From CAINVV01 sp037137375 (lineage in GTDB: Bacteria; Bacteroidota; Bacteroidia; Bacteroidales; Prolixibacteraceae): 64,000 bases of DNA. Positions 48,479 to 58,207 of this stretch are shown piece by piece. The DNA is taken from the NCBI GenBank assembly GCA_037137375.1, contig JBAXKJ010000027.1, positions 1 through 64,000 on the forward strand, given 5' to 3'. The notes beneath the pieces are model-generated. The model was not told the DNA's origin and did no database searches. It worked only from the letters and a program-made list of their open reading frames with translations. A program made the position numbers and the translations under genes. How positions within the stretch are numbered: position 1 is the first letter of the stretch; every line of letters begins with the position of its first letter.

Positions 48479-50239
48479 TTAAACTTTCCGGACTTTGTTT
48501 CGATTGAGAACACTGACCATCACTGCAAAAGCAATAATTACGAAGGCCAGTATCAGCAAGTAGATATAACCGGCAAAAAAATCCGGATTAGCTACCACCG
48601 ATTTTGCTCCATTTAATTGATATTTAGGTATAATATTGGAAAATAAATAGGCCTGACCCAGCACTATCAGGCAGATCAGCATCAGCATAATAAAGCTGTG
48701 TTTGACGGTAAATCGGAACAAGTCGGACTCCCTGCCCACCAGATTTCCTGCCGCTGAGGCTACCGCAATGGATTGGGGTGAAATCATTTTACCCACGACA
48801 CCTCCCGAAGCGTTGGCAGCCACTGTCACAACCGGATCGATACCGATAGAGGTTGCAGTGGCGGATTGAAGTTTCCCAAACAACGCATTGGCGGAAGTAT
48901 CAGAACCCGTAATAAATACCCCCAACCAACCGAGTACCGGGGCAAAAAATGGAAAGAGCACACCGGTATTTGCGAGTACAGAAGCCAGGGTGATGGTGAT
49001 TCCCGAATCATTCAGAATATAGGCAAAACCTAGTACTGCACCTACCGTGATAATCGAAAATTTCAGCTGATCGAGTGTGGCCAAAAAGACTTTCCAGGCT
49101 ACTTTGAAAGTCAGTCCCAGCACAGGAATGGCTATCAGCGCAGAGAGTAAAATGGAGGTTCCGGCGGCCGAGAGATAATTGAATTTGAAGAGGTGTGGTA
49201 AAGGATTGCCTTGCAGATCTTTGATCGCATTATGTAGGCCGGGCATCTCGAACTGCAGCTGTCCGAAGGCATTAAAAACCTGTTTTACAGGCGATAAACC
49301 CCAAGCTATTACCATGATAGTCAATAATATAAAGGGGGACCATGCCCTCAATATTTCCCCGGGAGAATACTTGATTTGGGTATTGATGGTCGGCTCCGGT
49401 TCGTTGGGAAAACGCCAGACGGATTTAGGCTTCCAGAACTTCAGAAGGATGATCAGGCAAACAATTGAACCAATCCCGGCAATGATGTCGGGTAAGGCTG
49501 GACCAAGAAAATTGGAGGTAGCCCATTGCAGCAGGGCGAAAGAACACCCAGAAACCAGGATGGCGGGCAGTATTGCCAATGTGTTCCTGAAACCGGACAT
49601 GAAAACAACAATGTAAAACGGAAGGATGACGGAAAGCAATGGTAAGGTTCTGCCAATCATCTGCGAAATGGCCATTTCCGGGATACCGGAGACCTGAGAA
49701 GCAACTGTTATCGGGATACCGATCGAACCGAACGCCACGGGGGCAGTGTTGGCGATCAGGCAGATCCCGGCTGCGTAAAGAGGGTCAAAACCCAGACCTA
49801 CCAGCATGGCGGCTGTGATGGCCACCGGAGCGCCGAAACCACAGGTCCCTTCCAGAAAGGAGCCAAAAGAGAAAGCAATCAGTAAGGCCTGGATTCTCCG
49901 GTCGGAAGTGATGGAAGCCATAAAATGTTTGATGACTTCGAACCTACCGCTCCGGACGGTCAGGTTAAACAGGAAAACGGCAGTAATGATGATCCAGCAA
50001 ATTGGAAAAAGACCATAAAGGACACCGTTGGCGGTCGACAGTAAGGCAAGTTTAGCAGGCATTCCAAAGATGATCACGGCAATCAGTAAAGCTGTTACTA
50101 ATGCAAGGAGACTCGCGACATACCCTTTCATTTTCCTGATAATCAATGCCCAGAAGATGACCAGGATGGGTAAAAGCGCCACCATTGCCGAAACGACAAG
50201 GTTATGAAACGGATCGATTGACTGGGTCCAGTGGTTCAT
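48479..50239 (-). CDS. Lactate permease (LctP/LldP) family transporter
   Basis: A 586-residue inner-membrane protein with about 13-14 predicted TM helices, of the lactate permease family (TC 2.A.14). Family members import lactate or glycolate with protons. The typical SFLEGTCGFGAPVAITA segment (130-146) and the conserved second-half SNALFGKLQ-type segment are present. It sits between the glycerate kinase (9 bases upstream) and the LarA-like enzyme (17 bases downstream), so the three are one operon. The substrate could be lactate, glycolate or glycerate. Confidence 0.93.
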   Translation of the reverse strand: MNHWTQSIDPFHNLVVSAMVALLPILVIFWALIIRKMKGYVASLLALVTALLIAVIIFGMPAKLALLSTANGVLYGLFPICWIIITAVFLFNLTVRSGRFEVIKHFMASITSDRRIQALLIAFSFGSFLEGTCGFGAPVAITAAMLVGLGFDPLYAAGICLIANTAPVAFGSIGIPITVASQVSGIPEMAISQMIGRTLPLLSVILPFYIVVFMSGFRNTLAILPAILVSGCSFALLQWATSNFLGPALPDIIAGIGSIVCLIILLKFWKPKSVWRFPNEPEPTINTQIKYSPGEILRAWSPFILLTIMVIAWGLSPVKQVFNAFGQLQFEMPGLHNAIKDLQGNPLPHLFKFNYLSAAGTSILLSALIAIPVLGLTFKVAWKVFLATLDQLKFSIITVGAVLGFAYILNDSGITITLASVLANTGVLFPFFAPVLGWLGVFITGSDTSANALFGKLQSATATSIGIDPVVTVAANASGGVVGKMISPQSIAVASAAGNLVGRESDLFRFTVKHSFIMLMLICLIVLGQAYLFSNIIPKYQLNGAKSVVANPDFFAGYIYLLILAFVIIAFAVMVSVLNRNKVRKV

Positions 50240-50248
50240 AAGCCTCTA

Positions 50249-51568
50249 TTATTTTTCATGCAACAGAATTACCATAATGTCCATCACGTTCGTTTGGGTT
50301 GGTCCGGTATTGATCAATCCTCCCTCTTGTTTGAAAAAACGATAGGTATCGTGATTTTGGATATATTCATCCAAATCCAGATGGAGTTTTTCGCCGTTTA
50401 GGGAAGTTTCGGAGTCGGCTACTGCACCTGCGGCTTCCGTCGGACCATCTGTCCCGTCTGTTCCACCAGATAGAAAGGTGATACCCGGATGATCTTTCAG
50501 CAGTTTAGCCAAAAGCAGCGCCAAGTGCTGGTTTCTGCCTCCAAGACCTTTCCCCCTGACTTTCACGGTAGGTTCGCCGCCAAAAAGCAGGCAGATATTC
50601 TGATGGGGATTTTGCTGTTTTGTAAGAATAGCCAGGTTAAAAATTTCGGCTGAAACAAATTCTACGTCACCTTCGAGTCTGTCTGTAACGATCCTTGTTT
50701 CGTATCCTAATGATTCAGCTTTCTCACGGGCTGAGGCGAGTGCCAGTTTATTGTTTCCTATGATCAAATTATAGGTATTCTCCATAATTTCATCCTCTTC
50801 CTTCAGTGTTTCAGGATGTTTTCCATGCAACCCATCGAGCAGGAATTGTCTGATATTCTGTGGGATCTGATTCTCCAGATTATATTTCGCGAGGATAGCG
50901 ATTGCATCGTGAAAAGTAGACGGGTCGGGCGCTGTTGGGCCTGAAGCGATGACATCGAGAGGATCGCCGATCACATCTGAAAGGATCAAACTGACAAGTG
51001 AAGCAGGAGAAGCGGCCTTTGCGAGCATTCCGCCCTTTACTTGTGACAAGTGTTTTCGGATGCAATTCATCTCCTGTATGTTGGCGCCTGATTTAAGCAA
51101 AATATTGTTGACAGACTTTACTTCATCCAGGGTACAGTTCTCCGGAATATCGGCTAAAAGTGCGGAACCTCCGCCGGAAAGCAGGCAAATGACGAGATCG
51201 TCCGGGCGGGTCTGTTTTAGTATTTTTAGAATCTTCCGGGTACCTTCTACCCCATTCTGATCGGGCACCGGATGCCCGGCTTCGGTTATTGTAATAAACT
51301 GAAGGGGTATAGATTGATGATATTTAGTGATAATATGACCCTCCCTAATCCGCGGACCCAAAATGGTTTCAATGGAATGCGCCATCATGGCGCTGGCCTT
51401 TCCGGCACCGATGACGTAAATATTTTCGACAAACCTCAAATCGAAGGCTAACTTGCTAAACGACAATATAGGATCATTCAAAGAAACAAACCTTTTAATG
51501 AGATTGTCGGGCTTGACACTTTCTACGCCGGTAAGAAAAATTTCGATGGCCTTGTTTCTGTGGGTCAT
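50249..51568 (-). CDS. Glycerate 2-kinase (MOFRL family)
   Basis: A 439-residue kinase of the GckA/TtuD type, which phosphorylates D-glycerate to 2-phosphoglycerate. The N-terminal DUF4147 part has VIGAGKASAMM and SGGGSALL; the C-terminal MOFRL part has GGRNQHLALLL and SGGTDGTDGPTEAAGA. The ATG at 51568 is chosen because MTHRNKAIEIF is the usual start for the family; an in-frame GTG at 51610 adds 14 residues. It lies 90 bases after the DUF4350-like gene and 9 before the permease. Confidence 0.92.
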   Translation of the reverse strand: MTHRNKAIEIFLTGVESVKPDNLIKRFVSLNDPILSFSKLAFDLRFVENIYVIGAGKASAMMAHSIETILGPRIREGHIITKYHQSIPLQFITITEAGHPVPDQNGVEGTRKILKILKQTRPDDLVICLLSGGGSALLADIPENCTLDEVKSVNNILLKSGANIQEMNCIRKHLSQVKGGMLAKAASPASLVSLILSDVIGDPLDVIASGPTAPDPSTFHDAIAILAKYNLENQIPQNIRQFLLDGLHGKHPETLKEEDEIMENTYNLIIGNNKLALASAREKAESLGYETRIVTDRLEGDVEFVSAEIFNLAILTKQQNPHQNICLLFGGEPTVKVRGKGLGGRNQHLALLLAKLLKDHPGITFLSGGTDGTDGPTEAAGAVADSETSLNGEKLHLDLDEYIQNHDTYRFFKQEGGLINTGPTQTNVMDIMVILLHEK

Positions 51569-51658
51569 AGTCGATCGTAGGAGCAGGGATAAAATTAAAT
51601 CAGCCTTCACTGTATAAAACTAGTTAAAGGCTGACTATAAAAAAATGATAATTGGGGT

Positions 51659-52468
51659 TTATTTGCCCTTCCTTGAATTTTTTATCAGGTAATCCGTGAG
51701 GTTCTCAGCGGCTTTAAGGTTCTGAAAATCGGCAGGTAGATAGGTATGATCGATGTATTCGTTGTAGATCCATGGATCACCTACCGCGATAACCGTTCCC
51801 TTACCAACCTTGCTTTCAGCCATATACACTTCACCTTTTTCGGAAAGGATAGATTTGGCAGGACCGCTCAATTTAAAGGAGGAAATCTCTTTCATATATA
51901 CTTTAGAGACCCCTTTCCAGATCGGATGTTCCGAGAAAGCGGTAAAGGCACCCATATCCCATTGGCGCAGGAGTACCGGATGCATCGTGACATGGTTAAA
52001 ATACATGCCGAATTCCTTTACCAGCATGTTCAGATGGGTAAACTCGCAGTTAGGTGCGTCGTTGGCAAGAATCATCAATACTCCCCCCTTTTCTACCCAG
52101 CTCTTAATAGCCTTGATATCTGCGGGTTGGATATAGTTTGGATTCTTTGCTTCGGTAGTGGTATCAGGATCGACGATGATATAGATATCCACGTTAGCAA
52201 GTACTTTTGCATCGGCAGCCTGTTCGATAGTGGTCAGTGTTGCCCCTTTTTTCTTAAACAGGTCGCCCCATTGCGAGTATCCGCTGTTCTCCGTATCCGT
52301 CCAGAGGTAATGAAAGGGTTTGCCCGTCTTGGCATTGGTTTCGCGATTGTACCAGTTGTCGAGTCCGACTACTTGTGCTACTGATAACTGGGCCATAAAC
52401 AGGAAGCTGATCAATAATATAAAGCCTGCATTTTTTCCCGAAAAGGAGATTCCATTTTTGTTTTTCAT
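51659..52468 (-). CDS. DUF4350-like exported protein (GATase/ThuA-like fold)
   Basis: A 269-residue protein with a signal peptide ending near SVAQ (residue 32). The rest looks like the DUF4350 domain: DIYIIVDPDTT, a KGGVLMILANDAPNCE strand and GKGTVIAVGDPWIYNEYID. In other Bacteroidota this domain is fused to GH88/GH105 unsaturated-uronyl hydrolases. Here it stands alone and leads the racemase-permease operon. The function is unknown; a role in binding or processing uronate products is inference. Confidence 0.75.
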   Translation of the reverse strand: MKNKNGISFSGKNAGFILLISFLFMAQLSVAQVVGLDNWYNRETNAKTGKPFHYLWTDTENSGYSQWGDLFKKKGATLTTIEQAADAKVLANVDIYIIVDPDTTTEAKNPNYIQPADIKAIKSWVEKGGVLMILANDAPNCEFTHLNMLVKEFGMYFNHVTMHPVLLRQWDMGAFTAFSEHPIWKGVSKVYMKEISSFKLSGPAKSILSEKGEVYMAESKVGKGTVIAVGDPWIYNEYIDHTYLPADFQNLKAAENLTDYLIKNSRKGK

Positions 52469-52812
52469 CTTTGAATTATTTGTATTAGTTGCTCATATTC
52501 CGACATTAAGAAGATCACTTTCAAAAAATTTGATTTACTATAATTATTCTTTACAAATTTAATAAACTCCGTGATTAAAATACTCGATAAAATGTGACCT
52601 GAGGTATAGAAAAAACTACTAGTTTTAAAACCTGAAAAAAAAATCAACTCATGCATTGCAGTCATTTATTACCCAAATTTTAATCTGTGAATTTAGGAAA
52701 AATAGTTATCATAGATGCCTGCTTGATAGAGGCACTCCTGCAACAAAAAAATTTCAACAAACTTAAAGGATCAGAAAAATAAGGGGTTTTATGTTTTATT
52801 AAATTTCGTACT
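52469..52812. promoter_or_regulatory. Divergent promoter region between the DUF4350 operon and SusC (52813)
   Basis: A 344-base, strongly AT-rich gap with no supported gene. It holds an exact -7 box for the minus-strand operon (52554-52561). No exact plus-strand promoter was seen for the SusC gene, as expected if that gene needs an activator. A regulator-binding site may lie here. Confidence 0.45.
52554..52561 (-). promoter_or_regulatory. -7 box TAAATTTG of the DUF4350-glycerate kinase-permease-LarA operon
   Basis: An exact TAnnTTTG on the minus strand, about 85 bases before the DUF4350-like ATG. The -33 TTTG is replaced by a TTTT at shorter spacing. It would give a leader of about 80 bases. 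Confidence 0.35.
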
Positions 52813-55800
52813 ATGAAAAAAAATCGGGTTTTTATTAGATTGCTTATGGTTCTGATACCCTGGCTACTTGCCGGGCTTTCTGTCGTGGCTCAGACTACCG
52901 CTTACTCGGGAAAGGTCACTGAACAGGATGGCACTTCAATTCCAGGCGTATCAGTTGTCGTGAAAGGACAGACCGTAGGAACAGTTACCGACATGAACGG
53001 AAAATTCTCCATTCAAGTTCCGGCTGGTTCCAGGGTTCTGATTTTTTCATTTATTGGATTAAAATCACAGGAGGTAACACTCGGGGCTAATACAACTATT
53101 AAAGTGGTAATGGCTGCCGAAACTGTCGATGTCGAAGAGGTGGTTGTCGTTGGATTCGGTACCCAGAAGAAGGTGAATCTAACTGGAGCCGTAGCTGCTG
53201 TCAAGGTTGACGAGAAAATGACCAACAGGGCATTGACGAATCTTTCCTCAGGGATGGAAGGATTGGTTCCCGGTCTCGCGGTAACCCAATCATCGGGTAT
53301 GGCGGGAAATGATAAGGCTAGCATGATCATTCGTGGTATGGGAACGGTTAACTCTTCTTCTCCTTTGGTAGTGGTAGATGGTATGCCCGATGTGGATATC
53401 AACCGAATCAATATGAATGATGTAGAAAGTATTTCCGTATTAAAAGACGCCGCCTCATCAGCAGTTTACGGTTCACGTGCTGCCAATGGAGTCGTACTGA
53501 TTACTACAAAATCGGGCAAAGGGTCAGGAAAGACTTCCATCAATTTCTCAAGTTCGTTAGCCATGGAGGTTCCAACCAAAGCGTATAGTTTCATGGCGGA
53601 CTATCCCCGTGCACTTACGGTGGAGCAACGTGCGGCTGCTTCGAATACACTGCGCTCCAATTATCTGTTTAAAGATGGAACCGTTGACCAGTGGATGGCC
53701 TTAGGCATGATAAATCCGCTGCAGTATCCAAATACTGACTGGTGGAACCTTATCTTAAGGAACGGGCAGGTTCATAATTATAACCTATCTGCTACCGGAA
53801 GTAATGATAAATCCAACTTCTTTATCTCTGTTGGGGTAATGGATCAGAAAGGTTTACAGATAAATAATGATTTTTCCCGCTACAATGCAAGGTTCAACTA
53901 TGACTATAAAGTCAAGGAAAACGTGACTGTTGGCGTTAAATTTGCAGGCAACTGGTCAAAATTTACCTACTATTATCCGGAAGGTTTTTCGGATCCAAAT
54001 CCAACCAATACAGGAGGATATGACTTGCAATATACTCCTGCCGGAATGTTGCCGTATGACCCTTCGACAGGTTATTTTGGAGGAGTAATGGCCTACAGTG
54101 AAGATCCTCAGGCCAATAATCCTTACGTCAACTATATTAATAACCTGAAATACCAGAACAGGCAGGAGGCCAATACAAGCATATATGGAGAATGGAGACC
54201 TATTAAAGGCCTTAATGCCCGAATTGATTACCAGTTGAATTATTACAACCAATTCGAATGGAATGCCCCAATTCCGGCCCAGGCATATAACTTTCAGACC
54301 AACTCTTTCGGTTCACGCGTCTATTACGGGGCCAATGCCGGTATCAGCAATGCAACCAACACCGGCTACAAGACACAGTTGAATGGAAGTTTGAATTACA
54401 AGAAGACAATTGCCAAACATCACGATATCAACGCGATGTTTGTGTACAGTGAGGAATACTGGTTTGACCGGTATCAATACTCTCAGCGAAACGACCGGCT
54501 ATATCCGACACTCCATGAAATCGACGCTGCCCTTACCAGCATTCAATCCACTGGAGGTAACTCCAATACAGAGGGATTGCGTTCGTTTATCGGTCGTCTG
54601 AATTACTCGGCTTATGATAAATATCTATTGGAAGCCAACTTCCGTTATGACGGTTCCTCCAAGTTCCTTCCCGGACATCAGTTTGGATTCTTCCCCTCAG
54701 CTGCCCTGGGATGGCGTTTTACCGAAGAGAGTTTCCTGAAGAAATATACAGAAAAATGGCTTAACAGCGGAAAGCTCCGTGTATCCTATGGTAGCCTTGG
54801 TAACAACAGTGGCGTAGGCCGTTACGAACAACAACCCACCCTTGGAGTAGGCGCTTATATGACCGGCGGTAGCATCGTCAACGGTTTTATCAGTCAGAAG
54901 ATGACCAACCAGGCACTCTCCTGGGAGACCACCGCAGTATTTAACGTTGGTTTCGATCTTGGATTCCTGAAGAACAAGCTTACGGCAGAAATTGACTATT
55001 ATGACCGTTTGACTTCCGGTATGAATCAGCCCTCCTCCATGTCCAACCTGCTAACCGGAGCCTATACAGCTCCAAGGGTTAACATAGGCAACCTGCGCAA
55101 CCGCGGTATTGAAGCCAATTTTACCTGGAAAGATCAAATTGGGAAATTCAATTACATGCTTAACCTGAATGCCTCCTACAATGCCACCCGTCTGGAGACC
55201 TGGAGCGGTTTCCTCGACAGGGGATATACCTTCCTGGACATGCCTTACCACTTTGTCTATGGATATCAGGACAATGGTATTGCAAAGACCTGGCAGGATG
55301 TTTACAACGCAACGCCTCAGGGTGCTTCTCCCGGCGACTTGCTGCTGAAAGATGTTAATGGAGACGGCCGCATCGATGGTAACGACCAGGTTGCACAGCC
55401 TAAGTTCCAGCGGGACAGACCTACTAGCTACTTCGGCTTTACCGGCAGTTGTTCTTGGAAGGGATTTGACTTAAACATCCTGTTTCAGGGTTCTGCAGGC
55501 CGCAAAGACTATTGGTTGAACCAATTTAATACAACCAATATTCCACAGGCCAGGTATGCTGTAAGCTGGACACAATGGTATAACCCATGGTCTGTATCCA
55601 ATCCTGATGGTATATGGCCCAGGCTGGCTGGTCTTGGAAATAATGTTACGTCCACCTCATTCTGGCTGGATGACCTGAGTTTTATCCGTTTCAAGAATAT
55701 TCAGGTTGGCTATAATCTTCCGAAAAAATGGTTGACAAAATTGTCTATCGATAACCTTCGTATCTATGCTTCAGGAGAAAATCTTGCAACTTTTACCAAA

Positions 55801-55893
55801 TTCAGAGGTCTGGATCCTGAACGTGTTGGAAATGCAAGCGATAGTTATCCTTTAAATAAATCGTACTCGATTGGAATTAACCTTGGTTTTTAA
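52813..55893 (+). CDS. susC-like: SusC-family TonB-dependent transporter (second utilisation locus)
   Basis: A 1026-residue outer-membrane pore with a signal peptide ending SVVAQ. A carboxypeptidase regulatory-like domain follows (about 30-105, with PGVSVVVKG), then the plug (EEVVVVGFG, KDAASSAVYGSRAANG), then the barrel. An EF-hand-like DVNGDGRIDGND loop is near 855 and the chain ends in GF. It is canonical for the family. It is followed 12 bases later by its SusD. Enzymes downstream (alginate-lyase-superfamily, jelly-roll, PL8) suggest uptake of uronic-acid oligosaccharides. Confidence 0.96.
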   Translation: MKKNRVFIRLLMVLIPWLLAGLSVVAQTTAYSGKVTEQDGTSIPGVSVVVKGQTVGTVTDMNGKFSIQVPAGSRVLIFSFIGLKSQEVTLGANTTIKVVMAAETVDVEEVVVVGFGTQKKVNLTGAVAAVKVDEKMTNRALTNLSSGMEGLVPGLAVTQSSGMAGNDKASMIIRGMGTVNSSSPLVVVDGMPDVDINRINMNDVESISVLKDAASSAVYGSRAANGVVLITTKSGKGSGKTSINFSSSLAMEVPTKAYSFMADYPRALTVEQRAAASNTLRSNYLFKDGTVDQWMALGMINPLQYPNTDWWNLILRNGQVHNYNLSATGSNDKSNFFISVGVMDQKGLQINNDFSRYNARFNYDYKVKENVTVGVKFAGNWSKFTYYYPEGFSDPNPTNTGGYDLQYTPAGMLPYDPSTGYFGGVMAYSEDPQANNPYVNYINNLKYQNRQEANTSIYGEWRPIKGLNARIDYQLNYYNQFEWNAPIPAQAYNFQTNSFGSRVYYGANAGISNATNTGYKTQLNGSLNYKKTIAKHHDINAMFVYSEEYWFDRYQYSQRNDRLYPTLHEIDAALTSIQSTGGNSNTEGLRSFIGRLNYSAYDKYLLEANFRYDGSSKFLPGHQFGFFPSAALGWRFTEESFLKKYTEKWLNSGKLRVSYGSLGNNSGVGRYEQQPTLGVGAYMTGGSIVNGFISQKMTNQALSWETTAVFNVGFDLGFLKNKLTAEIDYYDRLTSGMNQPSSMSNLLTGAYTAPRVNIGNLRNRGIEANFTWKDQIGKFNYMLNLNASYNATRLETWSGFLDRGYTFLDMPYHFVYGYQDNGIAKTWQDVYNATPQGASPGDLLLKDVNGDGRIDGNDQVAQPKFQRDRPTSYFGFTGSCSWKGFDLNILFQGSAGRKDYWLNQFNTTNIPQARYAVSWTQWYNPWSVSNPDGIWPRLAGLGNNVTSTSFWLDDLSFIRFKNIQVGYNLPKKWLTKLSIDNLRIYASGENLATFTKFRGLDPERVGNASDSYPLNKSYSIGINLGF

Positions 55894-55905
55894 TAAGCTG
55901 GAATT

Positions 55906-57747
55906 ATGAAAAGATTAAATTTAAAAATATTTGTCATCTCTGCCTTCGCAGGATTGGCGTTATTTATGAGTTCATGTACCAAAAACCTGCTTGAACAAAC
56001 GCCTACAGTCGACTTGCCCTCTTCCTCATTCTGGAACACGGAAGCCGATGCTACTACCGCTCTAATGGGAGCCTACTCTGCCGTCAGACCTTTGTTTGAC
56101 CGTGATTATTACTTTGATGGCCAGTCAGAATATGTCAGGGTCCGCGGAACAAGCACAACGAGTGGAAACCTTCGTCTGGGCGATGCTTACAATGGTGGAA
56201 ACTACAACCCTTCCGGTTATGGAAGCAGCTCTGACAAGATGTATATGTACCTTTTTGGTGGGGTGAACCGCACCAACTATGTAATCGAAAACGTGAAAAA
56301 GATGCTTCCAACGGCAAAAGCTACTTCTGTTGCCAGCCTGGAAGCTGTTATCGGTGAAGCTCGTCTGCTAAGGGGAATGGTCTACTTCAGACTCATTTCT
56401 TTGTGGGGTGATGTTCCATATTTTACTAAAATCGCTTACGCGGATGCCGATGTTGCAACCTTGTCACGAATTCCTATTGCGCAGATCAAGGATTCGATCC
56501 TGGCTGATTTCACTTATGCATTCGATAAACTTCCTGTTAAGGCTTCTGTTTCAGGTCGTGCAGCTAAACCTGCGGCACTCGCCTTCAGGGGTAAACTTCA
56601 ACTCTTCTGGGCATCCTGGAACAAGAACGGCTGGCCGGAACTGGACACTTTCAAACCCAACGCAACAGCAGCTACTGATGCGTTCAAAGCAGCAGCGGCA
56701 GATTTTAACGCAGTCATTAATAATTACGGACTGACCCTTTTCCGCAATGGTGACCCGGGCAGCTGGGGTACGATGGGAGCTGCAGACGTACTGCCGAACT
56801 ATTTCGACCTTTTCATGCCTGCCGCCAATAATGATCCGGAATTGATCATGGCTTTTACACACGGAGGAACTGGAACCAACCAGGGAGAAGAGCTCATGCG
56901 CGACTTCGCTGGCAGGTCACACGAAGGATCACAGTGCTGGGTTTCTCCAAGGTATGAGATTGCTGATAGGTACCAGAGTACCATTACCGGAGATTTTGCT
57001 GCGCCGCTAATTCCTACCAACCCAACGGTTGCAGGAGCAAGGACAAAACTCAACTCCGCCGTCAATCCTGCCAGCTATGCCAACCGTGACTACCGGATGA
57101 AATCATCCATCATGTGGGATTATGAGATGAGCATTGGTATGGTTTCCCTTGCCTCAACAGGTTGGTGTCCATTTATTTACAAATCCTGGGCCGCTCAAGT
57201 TGTGATCAACGGCGTATCTTATCTTACTTATAATACTGATGGTTGTAATTCCGGGTACGTGTTCCGCAAATTCCTGCGCAACTATGCAGGACAAGGACGT
57301 GCCGACGGTAATTACAGTTGGCCGGTCATGCGTTTGGCTGACGTCTATCTGATGTACGCCGAGGCAACCAACGAAATCAACGGACCACAGGCAGACGCTA
57401 TCGCCCTGGTTAACAAGATTCGCCGCCGAGGTAATCTGCCGGCACTGGCAGCCTCCAAGACCGGTGACAAGGCTAATTTCTTTTCAGCCATCGAACAGGA
57501 GAGAATCGTCGAATTGTTGGCTGAAGGCCAGCGGAGTTTCGACCTTCGTCGCTGGAGAGCCATTGAAAGAGTCTGGTGTCCTCCTTATGGAATTGGCGTT
57601 TGGCGAATTGACACCAATGGCGCTAACCAGAGTCAGTATTTTGTTAATTCCTCCGAATTGAGCTATCAACAATGCTATATCTTCAGGATCCCACCGGGTG
57701 AGCGAAACAGGAATCCAAATCTGACCCAGAACAAACCGTGGTTATGA
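55906..57747 (+). CDS. susD-like: SusD-family glycan-binding lipoprotein (second locus)
   Basis: A 613-residue lipoprotein with lipobox FMSSC (Cys24). The SusD core is clear: PSSSFWNTEADATTALMGAY, an EARLLRGMVYFRLISLWG helix, VYLMYAEATNEI and the ERIVELLAEGQRSFDLRRW motif. It is 12 bases after SusC. The next gene is the DUF5018-like lipoprotein, whose ATG is 38 bases after this stop. Confidence 0.95.
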   Translation: MKRLNLKIFVISAFAGLALFMSSCTKNLLEQTPTVDLPSSSFWNTEADATTALMGAYSAVRPLFDRDYYFDGQSEYVRVRGTSTTSGNLRLGDAYNGGNYNPSGYGSSSDKMYMYLFGGVNRTNYVIENVKKMLPTAKATSVASLEAVIGEARLLRGMVYFRLISLWGDVPYFTKIAYADADVATLSRIPIAQIKDSILADFTYAFDKLPVKASVSGRAAKPAALAFRGKLQLFWASWNKNGWPELDTFKPNATAATDAFKAAAADFNAVINNYGLTLFRNGDPGSWGTMGAADVLPNYFDLFMPAANNDPELIMAFTHGGTGTNQGEELMRDFAGRSHEGSQCWVSPRYEIADRYQSTITGDFAAPLIPTNPTVAGARTKLNSAVNPASYANRDYRMKSSIMWDYEMSIGMVSLASTGWCPFIYKSWAAQVVINGVSYLTYNTDGCNSGYVFRKFLRNYAGQGRADGNYSWPVMRLADVYLMYAEATNEINGPQADAIALVNKIRRRGNLPALAASKTGDKANFFSAIEQERIVELLAEGQRSFDLRRWRAIERVWCPPYGIGVWRIDTNGANQSQYFVNSSELSYQQCYIFRIPPGERNRNPNLTQNKPWL

Positions 57748-57785
57748 TTTTCTTCAATGGCTATATTAATTTAAAACAGTATAAT

Positions 57786-58196
57786 ATGAAACGATATTTT
57801 TTAACCTTTTTGACTCTCCTCATCGTCACATTCGCATGGGTAAGGTGCGCCAAGAACTTCCCGGTAGATGAAGACGGACTCTTGATTACATCGAGGGGAC
57901 AGTGTTATGTAGGAAATTTCGAATTACTCGGAGCAGACTTCCAGACTGTCAGAACAGCTGCTGCAACTATAGACACAACAGCTCAGACCATCAATGTTAT
58001 GGTCATGTTTGGAACCGATCTAAAGAATCTGTTTCCACAATTTTCTTTGGTTACAGATGCGAAACTGGATCCAAAAATCACCGGGAAAGTTGATTTCTCT
58101 GATTTGACGAATCCAAAGAAATACACGGTAATTTCGGGTAACCGTTTGGTAAGAAAGACCTATACAATTTTCCTCACTGTTCAACCGAAACCATAA
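57786..58196 (+). CDS. Small DUF5018-like surface lipoprotein
   Basis: A 136-residue protein with a short hydrophobic N-terminus and a possible lipobox ending at Cys20 (VRC). The rest is one small beta-sandwich like the DUF5018-related domain of polysaccharide-locus surface proteins, ending in RKTYTIFLTVQP. The ATG at 57786 is chosen because it gives a clean signal; an upstream GTG at 57738 overlaps susD. It likely binds glycan or stabilises the SusCD complex (inference). Confidence 0.72.
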   Translation: MKRYFLTFLTLLIVTFAWVRCAKNFPVDEDGLLITSRGQCYVGNFELLGADFQTVRTAAATIDTTAQTINVMVMFGTDLKNLFPQFSLVTDAKLDPKITGKVDFSDLTNPKKYTVISGNRLVRKTYTIFLTVQPKP

Positions 58197-58207
58197 AACT
58201 ACAGATT

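Noticed and set aside
52465..52665. A 66-codon minus-strand frame upstream of the DUF4350-like gene
   Set aside because: It overlaps the start of that gene and the likely promoter box, and is typical of chance frames in AT-rich DNA.
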